This document shows positions 46,454-51,882 of a stretch of 51,882 nt of DNA, one piece after another. This DNA comes from Bacillota bacterium. Its GTDB lineage: Bacteria; Bacillota; Dehalobacteriia; UBA4068. The translations under genes and the position numbers were made by a program. Under the pieces are notes generated by a model. It saw only the letters and a list, made by a program, of their open reading frames with translations, was not told the origin of the DNA and ran no database searches. Where the stretch lies: positions 1 through 51,882 of the forward strand of contig JAUNBC010000011.1 in the NCBI GenBank assembly GCA_030527285.1. The letters run 5' to 3'. Each line of letters begins with the position of its first letter. The stretch's first letter is position 1.

Positions 46454-47230
46454 CTAAAAACGCAGCGACAGGCAGCTCAAGCCGCCGTCTAATTTGCGGA
46501 ACTCCGAGGTGTCTACCAGTAGTACCGGATAGCCGCAGCTCTCCACCGCCGCCTTGACCGCCGGATAACCCTCCGGCACGATCACCGTATCGTTGACCCA
46601 GATGCAGTTGGCGGCGTAGGCCTCGGATTCGGGTATCTCAATGCGCTCGTAGTGGGCAAAATCCGGCTTGGCGACGAATTCGCCGGCTACCAGCATCTTG
46701 TTGTTCTCGATATAGTTGACGCCGGTCTTCAGATGCAGCACCTTCTCCAGCGGCACTTCCGAGCCGCTCAGACCGTATTTCTCGAGGATGGCGATGAATT
46801 GGCGTATGCCCTCGGCATTGGTGCGCGCCGAGCGGCCGATATAGAAATGATCGCCGACCATCATCACGTCGCCGCCCTCAAGGGTGCCGGGCGCGGTGAT
46901 GTATTCGATCTTATCCTCGGGGAAGAACTGACGCACCGCGGCGACGATCTCGAATTTTTCGCCGTTGCGGCTGGCCGCGCCGGGATTGGTGATGATGGCG
47001 CAGCAGCGGGTGATCACCGCCGGGTCCTCGACGAAGCAAGAATCCGGGTAGCGCTCATCCGCCTCCAGCACGGTCACGTCCACTCCGCAGGCCTGCAGCG
47101 CCTCGATGTAGGCGTCATGCTGTTTGAGCGCCAGCTGATAATCCGGCTTGCCCAGCTCCGGCGCGGAGGTGATGCCGTCTACCAGCGCTTTGCATGGTCG
47201 TCGTACGATAGCATGAGAAAATTTGTGCAT
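46454..47230 (-). CDS. Dimethylarginine dimethylaminohydrolase (DDAH)-family enzyme
   Basis: A 258-residue member of the pentein/amidinotransferase fold. Catalytic Cys253 (GLSCLSLRF) is near the C-terminus; the histidine in LHLKTGVNYIE and the glutamate in GTLEGGDVM complete the active site; substrate-binding residues are in PDSCFVEDPAVI. DDAH hydrolyses NG-methylated arginine to citrulline and methylamines; arginine deiminase activity is possible for relatives, but this length is typical of DDAH. Start at 47230 follows AAGGAGG. First gene of an operon with the APC antiporter, behind a strong promoter and an ARG-box-like dyad. Confidence 0.9.
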   Translation of the reverse strand: MHKFSHAIVRRPCKALVDGITSAPELGKPDYQLALKQHDAYIEALQACGVDVTVLEADERYPDSCFVEDPAVITRCCAIITNPGAASRNGEKFEIVAAVRQFFPEDKIEYITAPGTLEGGDVMMVGDHFYIGRSARTNAEGIRQFIAILEKYGLSGSEVPLEKVLHLKTGVNYIENNKMLVAGEFVAKPDFAHYERIEIPESEAYAANCIWVNDTVIVPEGYPAVKAAVESCGYPVLLVDTSEFRKLDGGLSCLSLRF

Positions 47231-47254
47231 AATAGCAGCCTCCTTTTGTGTAAA

Positions 47255-47272
47255 TATGCATGAGATTGCATA
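47255..47272. promoter_or_regulatory. ARG-box-like operator
   Basis: TATGCATGAGATTGCATA is an 18-bp imperfect palindrome matching most positions of the ArgR/AhrC box (nnTGnAT-n4-ATnCAnn). It starts at the base after the -10 of the DDAH promoter, where bound repressor would block transcription. Confidence 0.55.
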
Positions 47273-47301
47273 ATAATACATCTATATTTGGCTTTTGTCA
47301 A
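47273..47301 (-). promoter_or_regulatory. Promoter of the DDAH-APC operon
   Basis: On the minus strand TTGACA (47296-47301), 17-base spacer, TATTAT (47273-47278). The rest of the gap to 47481 shows no gene. Confidence 0.85.
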
Positions 47302-47481
47302 GCAGGCGGAGCAAAAAAATTCCGCGCGATTTGCGCGCGCGGCAAAAAACCCAAGCGGCGCGCGCAACAAGAACCCTGCTTATCGGCAGAGCTGTATTCA
47401 GACCGGCGGCGCATGCGCCATGCCGCGTCCCACCGGCTCGCTTTGAACAGGAAACCGTCGCCGGCGCGTCCCTAAACGGCG

Positions 47482-47928
47482 CTAATTCTTGGTCTGGACT
47501 AATTTACCGCATTTGCGGCATTTAAGCGTATGCTTACCGGCGCGCACCGGCACGGGTATTTCGTTCTTGCAGCGCGGGCAGAGGATCACGCGGTCGGAGG
47601 GTGCGGATTGATTTTTGAATTGCTCATAGCTGAGCAGCATATTCTCTTTTTTGTTGGATATCACATACAGACGGTAGCGAACAGCGGCGGTGAGGCCGTT
47701 ATACAGCTCGAACTCATTGCGCCGCTGATTGATATTCCTTGATATCAGGCGCATCACTTCAAAGAAAACGAAAAACAGCGCCGCGATGAACAGCGCTTGC
47801 TGCGCCTTGTCGTTTTGTGTGAAAAACGAGGCGGCTATGCAAAGTATGGCGAGAATAAACAGCGTGCGTCCAAGGCTGTCATAGCCGTAGCGATCCTCGA
47901 AAAACTTGTTGATCTTTTCTTTCATCAT
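47482..47928 (-). CDS. Membrane protein with C-terminal zinc ribbon
   Basis: A 148-residue protein: a charged N-terminus, two membrane segments (about residues 19-36 and 43-60), then a basic cytoplasmic part and a C-terminal zinc ribbon (CPRCKNEIPVPVRAGKHTLKCRKCGKLV). The ribbon is close to those found in small predicted nucleic-acid-binding membrane proteins of Clostridia, but no function is known. ATG 47928 follows a weak AGGT; ATG 47925 is an alternative. Confidence 0.75.
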   Translation of the reverse strand: MMKEKINKFFEDRYGYDSLGRTLFILAILCIAASFFTQNDKAQQALFIAALFFVFFEVMRLISRNINQRRNEFELYNGLTAAVRYRLYVISNKKENMLLSYEQFKNQSAPSDRVILCPRCKNEIPVPVRAGKHTLKCRKCGKLVQTKN

Positions 47929-48049
47929 TTATGTACCTGCTTTGGTTTAGTAGAAGCGCCGCGCGCATCATTCCCTGCTTTCGATTATATCATATTTATG
48001 ATTTTTAGCAAATAGTATATTACAGACGTTTACGGCGGGGGGTCTTGTT

Positions 48050-48310
48050 ATGGATATTTGGCAAAACGTATTATGGGTGAGCGCGGGTCTGGCGGTGATA
48101 TTTTTGATCTCGATCATGCCGCAGCGCGCTTTTGTCTGGTGCGGGCGTTTCCTGCTCAATGCCGCGCTGGGTCTGGCGCTGCTGCTGCTGGTCAATCTCT
48201 GCTCGCCATGGACGCAGTTGATATTGCCGCTCAATGCGCTGACCGTCGCTGTCAGCGGCCTGCTCGGCCTGCCCGGGATGGCGGCGTTGACCGTGCTGGC
48301 CGCCGTATAG
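48050..48310 (+). CDS. bofA: Pro-sigma-K processing inhibitor BofA-family protein
   Basis: An 86-residue protein with two or three hydrophobic helices. The arrangement (polar hinge after helix 1 with RAFVWCGRFLLNAALGLALLLLVN, and a C-terminal LGLPGMAALTVLA) matches BofA. In Bacillus BofA holds the SpoIVFB protease inactive during sporulation; in non-spore-formers its role is unknown. Its location near recR and ybaB is the usual firmicute order, but it is on the opposite strand here, with the acyl-CoA synthetase gene between it and recR. GGGGGG precedes the start. Confidence 0.88.
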   Translation: MDIWQNVLWVSAGLAVIFLISIMPQRAFVWCGRFLLNAALGLALLLLVNLCSPWTQLILPLNALTVAVSGLLGLPGMAALTVLAAV

Positions 48311-48313
48311 CGC

Positions 48314-48340
48314 CGGCGCGCCCATAAACGGCGCGCCGGG
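48314..48340. terminator. Hairpin between convergent bofA and the acyl-CoA synthetase gene
   Basis: CCGGCGCGCC (48314-48323) pairs with GGCGCGCCGG (48331-48340), 10 bp, without a T-run. Confidence 0.5.
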
Positions 48341-48374
48341 GGATTTGCGAGTATGCGGACAGCTTGCGTCTGCG

Positions 48375-50402
48375 CTATTCCTTGTTGAAGATGAAGCGGG
48401 CGTCGGCGGCGATAGCGCCGTCCTCATAGACGAACAGCGGATTGACCTCGCCCTCGGCTAATTGCGGATAGACGAAGGGGATATATGAGAAGTTGACCAG
48501 CACGTCGGCCAGCTTGTCCAGATCGGCCTTGACGCCGCCGCGCGCGCCGCACAGCAGCGGATAGGTCTTGATCGAGCGTATCATCTCAAGCGCCTCGTCC
48601 TTGGTCAGCGGGGCGATCTTGAAGGCCACGTCCTTGAGTATCTCCGTGTATACGCCGCCCATGCCAAAGGCGATCAGCGGGCCGAAGCGCGCGTCGCGCA
48701 TAAAGCCGACTATCACTTCCGCGCCCTTTTTCAGCATCGGATAGATCAGCACGCCGCCCTGGGCGTCGAGGGCGATCAGCTCGGCAAAGGCGCGCTTGGC
48801 CTGCTCGTCGTCGCCGATATTCAGCTTAACGCCGCCCTTGTCGGATTTATGCAGGATGGCGGCGGAGACGATCTTCATTACCACCGGATAGCCGATCTTG
48901 CGGCAGCCGGCAATAGCGTCGGCCTCGTTTTCGGCATATACCGAGGGCGGGGTGGGCACGCCTTCTTCCGCCAGCAGCGCCATCGCCTGATACTCGCGCA
49001 GCGCATTGCCGCTGACTTCGAGCTGCTTTACGGCCGGCAGGGTGATCTGCCGCGCCGGTTTGCCGCGCCATTGATAATAGGCGGCGGCTTTACCCATAGC
49101 CCTGACGGCGCGCTCGCCCGATACGTAGCAGGGCAGACCCTGCTCGAACAGATGCTGCTTGGCCTCGTCTATGTCAAAGCCGACTTCCCAGACCGCGCTG
49201 ACCGGCTTGCCGCTGGCCTTGGCGGCGGCGGCGGAGCGTTCGGCGATCTCCAGCGCCGCCAGATACGGCGTGCCGATATACAGAGCCAGCGCCGCGTCAT
49301 ATTCCTTGAGCGCGGTGGTGATGGCCTGTCCGTATTGCGCCGCGTCGCCTTCTACCGTCAGGTCAAAGGGGTTAGCCAGGCCGGCGTGCGGCGGCAGGAA
49401 GCTCTTGAATTCCTCGATTAGCGCGGCGCTGGGCGCGTCGGGAGCCAGACCGGCGGCGTCGCAGCTATCGGCAGAGAGCACGCCGGGGCCGCCGCTGTTA
49501 GTGATGATCGCCAATTTGTTGCCGTGCAGCGGCGGCAGCATGGCAAAGGCCTTGCAGATATCGAACATATCCTCGATGCTGTCGGCGCGGATAGCGCCGC
49601 AGGCGGCAAAGGCCGCGTCGTAGACGGTGTCCGCTCCGGCCATCGAGCCGGTATGCGAGAGCGCGGCGCGCTGCCCGGAGGCGGTGCGGCCGCTTTTGAT
49701 CACGACTACCGGCTTTTTGCGGCAGGCAATGGACAAGGCGTCCATGAACTCCTTGCCGTCGCGGATATTCTCGGCATACATGGCGATGACGCTGGTTTCG
49801 GGGTCGTCGGCCAAATAGGGGATCAGCCGCGTGGCGTTGAGGTCATGGCCATTGCCGAAGCTGACGAATTTGCCGACGCCGATGCCTTCATGCCGGCTCA
49901 TCTCCATCATCAGGCCGCCGACCGCGCCCGATTGCGAAACGATGGCCAGGCTGCCCTTAGCCGGCTCGGCTTCCAGCGTCGGATAGAGATTGAATTTGGT
50001 ATTGACGATACCGGAGCAGTTAGGACCGATATAACGGATGCCATGCTTGGCGCAGACGGCGGCCACTTCGTCCTCCAGCTCCGGATGACCGGCTTCGCCA
50101 AAGCCGGAGGTGATGATGATCGCCGCCTTGATCCCGGCCGCGCCTGCTTCTTCGAGCAGGGGAGCCACCGTTGCCGAGGGGCTGGCGATGACGATCAGAT
50201 CCAGCGGTTTGCCGATATCGGCGAGCGCGGCGTACCCTGCCACGTCCTTGAAGCCTCTGGCCTTGGGATTGACGGCGAAGATCTGCGCGGCCGGATAACC
50301 GCCGCTGAGCAGGCGGTCTACCAGTACGGCGCCCAGCTTGCCTTCGGACATCGAACCGGTCACGGCAACGCCGGTTGGTCTGAATAATGCGTCCAGATTC
50401 AT
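48375..50402 (-). CDS. ADP-forming acyl-CoA synthetase (acetate-CoA ligase, fused alpha-beta)
   Basis: A 675-residue protein. It combines a CoA-binding Rossmann domain (residues 1 to ~130, VAVTGSMSEGKLGAVL), succinyl-CoA-ligase-like domains with the phosphorylated histidine in LSHTGSMAG, and a C-terminal ATP-grasp domain (LREYQAMALLAEEGVPTPPS, VVMKIVSAAILHKSDKGGV). This fused form converts acyl-CoA, ADP and Pi to acid, CoA and ATP, an energy-conserving end step in anaerobes. Specificity (acetyl, aryl or other acyl) is not readable. GGAGGT precedes the start at 50402. Confidence 0.92.
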   Translation of the reverse strand: MNLDALFRPTGVAVTGSMSEGKLGAVLVDRLLSGGYPAAQIFAVNPKARGFKDVAGYAALADIGKPLDLIVIASPSATVAPLLEEAGAAGIKAAIIITSGFGEAGHPELEDEVAAVCAKHGIRYIGPNCSGIVNTKFNLYPTLEAEPAKGSLAIVSQSGAVGGLMMEMSRHEGIGVGKFVSFGNGHDLNATRLIPYLADDPETSVIAMYAENIRDGKEFMDALSIACRKKPVVVIKSGRTASGQRAALSHTGSMAGADTVYDAAFAACGAIRADSIEDMFDICKAFAMLPPLHGNKLAIITNSGGPGVLSADSCDAAGLAPDAPSAALIEEFKSFLPPHAGLANPFDLTVEGDAAQYGQAITTALKEYDAALALYIGTPYLAALEIAERSAAAAKASGKPVSAVWEVGFDIDEAKQHLFEQGLPCYVSGERAVRAMGKAAAYYQWRGKPARQITLPAVKQLEVSGNALREYQAMALLAEEGVPTPPSVYAENEADAIAGCRKIGYPVVMKIVSAAILHKSDKGGVKLNIGDDEQAKRAFAELIALDAQGGVLIYPMLKKGAEVIVGFMRDARFGPLIAFGMGGVYTEILKDVAFKIAPLTKDEALEMIRSIKTYPLLCGARGGVKADLDKLADVLVNFSYIPFVYPQLAEGEVNPLFVYEDGAIAADARFIFNKE

Positions 50403-50491
50403 GTTTGTACCTCCATTATGTTATTTCATATACAAAGCCGTTGCGTCCGGGGCGGACGCCGCCGGCGCATACGCTGATATGCTGCTATGCT

Positions 50492-50516
50492 AAAGGCAGG
50501 CTCAGCGCCTGCCTTT
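50492..50516 (-). terminator. Terminator of the dnaX-ybaB-recR operon
   Basis: AAAGGCAGGC/GCCTGCCTTT stem (50492-50501 with 50507-50516) with a five-base loop, overlapping the first base of the recR stop on the minus strand. Confidence 0.75.
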
Positions 50517-51118
50517 TACAACTCTTTTCTGCCGTTCAAGGCCAGCGACAATGTGGCCTCGTCGGCATATTCCAGATCACCGCCCACCGGCAGCCCATGC
50601 GCGATACGGCTGACCCGTACCCCATAGGGCTTGATCTTCTTCGCCAGATACAGGGCTGTGGTCTCGCCCTCGACGTCGGGATTGGTGGCCATCACTACCT
50701 CGCGGACAGCGCCGGTCTCGATACGCCGCATCAGCGGCGCGATGTTCAGCTTATCCGGCGTGACGCCGTCCATGGGCGAGATCACGCCGCCCAGCACGTG
50801 GTAGAGGCCGTTATAGCTGCGTGAGCGCTCCATCGAGGCGATATCGCGCGCCGACTCGATGACGCAGAGCAGGCTGCGGTCGCGACTGTTGTCAGTACAT
50901 ACGGCGCATAGCTCCCCGTCGGTGTAATTGCCGCATTCGGGGCAGGCGTGGATGCGCGCGCGCGCGGCGGAGATGGCCTCGGCCAGAGCCTCGGCCTCGC
51001 CCTTTTTGCAGCCCAGCAGATGAAAGGCCATGCGCTGCGCCGATTTGGCGCCGACGCCCGGCAAGCGCGACAGCTCGCGTATCAGGTCGTTTAATGATTG
51101 CGGATAACTAAGCGCCAT
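50516..51118 (-). CDS. recR: Recombination protein RecR
   Basis: A 200-residue recombination mediator that acts with RecO/RecF to load RecA. It has a helix-hairpin-helix (LSRLPGVGAKSAQRMAFHLL), a C4 zinc finger (CPECGNYTDGELCAVC), a Toprim domain (LLCVIESARDIASMERSRSYNGLYHVLGG) and a Walker-B-like C-terminus (ATNPDVEGETTALYLAK). The ATG at 51118 is one base after the ybaB stop; longer upstream frames lie inside ybaB. Confidence 0.98.
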   Translation of the reverse strand: MALSYPQSLNDLIRELSRLPGVGAKSAQRMAFHLLGCKKGEAEALAEAISAARARIHACPECGNYTDGELCAVCTDNSRDRSLLCVIESARDIASMERSRSYNGLYHVLGGVISPMDGVTPDKLNIAPLMRRIETGAVREVVMATNPDVEGETTALYLAKKIKPYGVRVSRIAHGLPVGGDLEYADEATLSLALNGRKEL

Positions 51119-51119
51119 T

Positions 51120-51431
51120 TTATAGCCCCGGTATATTGATCCCGCCGGTGACGGCGGACATTTGCTCGGCCGAGGCGGCTTTGGCGGCGGCCAGCGCATC
51201 CTTGACGGCGGCGGTTATCAGGTCTTCAAGCATCTCCTTGTCGTCGGGGTCGATGATCTGCGGGTCGATCTCGATCGAGACGATATCCTGCGCCGCGGTA
51301 GCGATGACCTTGACCATACCGCCGCCGGCGCTGCCTTCGACTGTTAGCGTTTGCAGCTGCTCCTGCACCTGCGCCACGTCGTTTTGCATTTTCTGCATTT
51401 GCTTCATCAGTTTCTGCATATTAAAGCCCAT
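51120..51431 (-). CDS. ybaB: Nucleoid-associated protein YbaB/EbfC
   Basis: A 103-residue dimeric DNA-binding protein. Family features are the glutamine-rich N-terminal helix (NMQKLMKQMQKMQNDVAQVQEQL), the EGSAGGGMVKV strand and the C-terminal helix ending in INIPGL. Start at 51431 follows AGGAGGAG in the end of dnaX. It sits between dnaX and recR as in nearly all Firmicutes. Confidence 0.97.
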   Translation of the reverse strand: MGFNMQKLMKQMQKMQNDVAQVQEQLQTLTVEGSAGGGMVKVIATAAQDIVSIEIDPQIIDPDDKEMLEDLITAAVKDALAAAKAASAEQMSAVTGGINIPGL

Positions 51432-51432
51432 G

Positions 51433-51882
51433 TTATTCTCCTCCTGAATTAAAAAGTTTAGCTTGATCTTCGGTAGTGGACGCGTTCTGCGCGCTGTCAG
51501 GCGCAGGCTCGTTCTTCTCGCGCAGCCGTCCGCACAGCTGCGGCGTAAAGCCGCATAGCTCGGCGATAACGCCGCTGACGACCTGATTATGCGCGCTGTT
51601 GCCGGTAACGGCGTTGAGATGATTGCCGCAATCATCGGCAAAGCTCAATAACAGCCGTTGTCCGTCCAGTTGTATCGGATAGGCGGCGCTGAGGAAGAAG
51701 TAGCTTTGCAGCTTGGCCGCCTTGACGCGTTCCAAGATCTCCGGCCACTTGGTCTGGATATCGGCCAGCGCAGCCGTGCCTCCGGCCTGTTCCGCGGGTC
51801 GCGCTTCGGGCGCGGGCGGCGGATTGGGCGCGGGCGGCGCTTCAGGCGTGGGCGGCGCGGCGGGCTGCGGCTTGGAAGCGGG
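51433..51882 (-). CDS. dnaX: DNA polymerase III subunit gamma/tau, C-terminal part
   Basis: Partial, running off the window end (150 codons including stop visible). A Pro/Ala-rich linker (about 30 residues) is followed by the tau C-terminal domain beginning ADIQTKWPEILERVKAAKLQSYFFLSAAYP, which is the typical tail of firmicute DnaX that binds the polymerase subunit. No clamp-loader ATPase is visible because it is outside the window. It ends one base before the ybaB start. Confidence 0.85.
   Translation of the reverse strand, partial: PASKPQPAAPPTPEAPPAPNPPPAPEARPAEQAGGTAALADIQTKWPEILERVKAAKLQSYFFLSAAYPIQLDGQRLLLSFADDCGNHLNAVTGNSAHNQVVSGVIAELCGFTPQLCGRLREKNEPAPDSAQNASTTEDQAKLFNSGGE

Overview
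The window is a GC-rich chromosomal stretch, almost all housekeeping genes, from a low-oxygen Firmicute (Bacillota). Evidence for that placement is WhiA, BofA, RapZ, a RecR/YbaB/DnaX block, a short ThiI paired with a cysteine desulfurase, long-form HPF, the hybrid-cluster protein, a membrane pyrophosphatase and an ADP-forming acyl-CoA synthetase. A membrane-anchored lytic transglycosylase directly after coaE fits Negativicutes (Acidaminococcaceae or Selenomonadales relatives), but this assignment is inference.

Layout. 1-8.3 kb: an FAD-oxidoreductase, then polA-mutM-coaE-lytic transglycosylase, a nicotinate phosphoribosyltransferase and a membrane metallophosphoesterase. 8.4-9.1 kb: a tRNA-Leu(GAG) on the minus strand followed by a tandem array of structured repeats that carry copies of the tRNA 3' end. 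9.1-16.2 kb: small single genes (aminotransferase, DUF4911, zinc ribbon, Map, CPBP protease, YbjQ, TrpB2). 16.4-27.9 kb: one long run uvrB-MFS-uvrA-uvrC-rapZ-whiA-rpoN. 28.1-36.6 kb: the lower glycolytic run gap-pgk-tpiA-gpmI-eno followed by secG and the ion-pumping pyrophosphatase. 36.6-39.8 kb: cysteine desulfurase-thiI (sulfur transfer to tRNA and thiamine) and smpB. 39.8-40.4 kb: ssrA (tmRNA) followed by a repeat with the same architecture as those behind the tRNA. 40.5-43.1 kb: a Crp-family regulator divergent from hcp, likely an acquired nitrosative-stress module. 43.2-47.5 kb: AEC transporter, HPF, and an arginine/methylarginine module (DDAH plus APC antiporter) with an ARG-box-like operator. 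47.5-51.9 kb: a zinc-ribbon membrane protein, bofA, the acyl-CoA synthetase, and recR-ybaB-dnaX (dnaX cut by the window end).

The most unusual item is the repeat family behind tRNA-Leu and ssrA. Each unit is about 140 bp. It starts with a long hairpin whose first paired bases are the ACCA end of the RNA gene, then has a nested palindrome whose left outer arm is the reverse complement of the host RNA's T-loop/T-stem, and ends with an exact 20-21 nt copy of the host 3' end including CCA. The sequences of the two kinds differ but the fold and the unit length agree, so the element appears to be matched to its host RNA gene.
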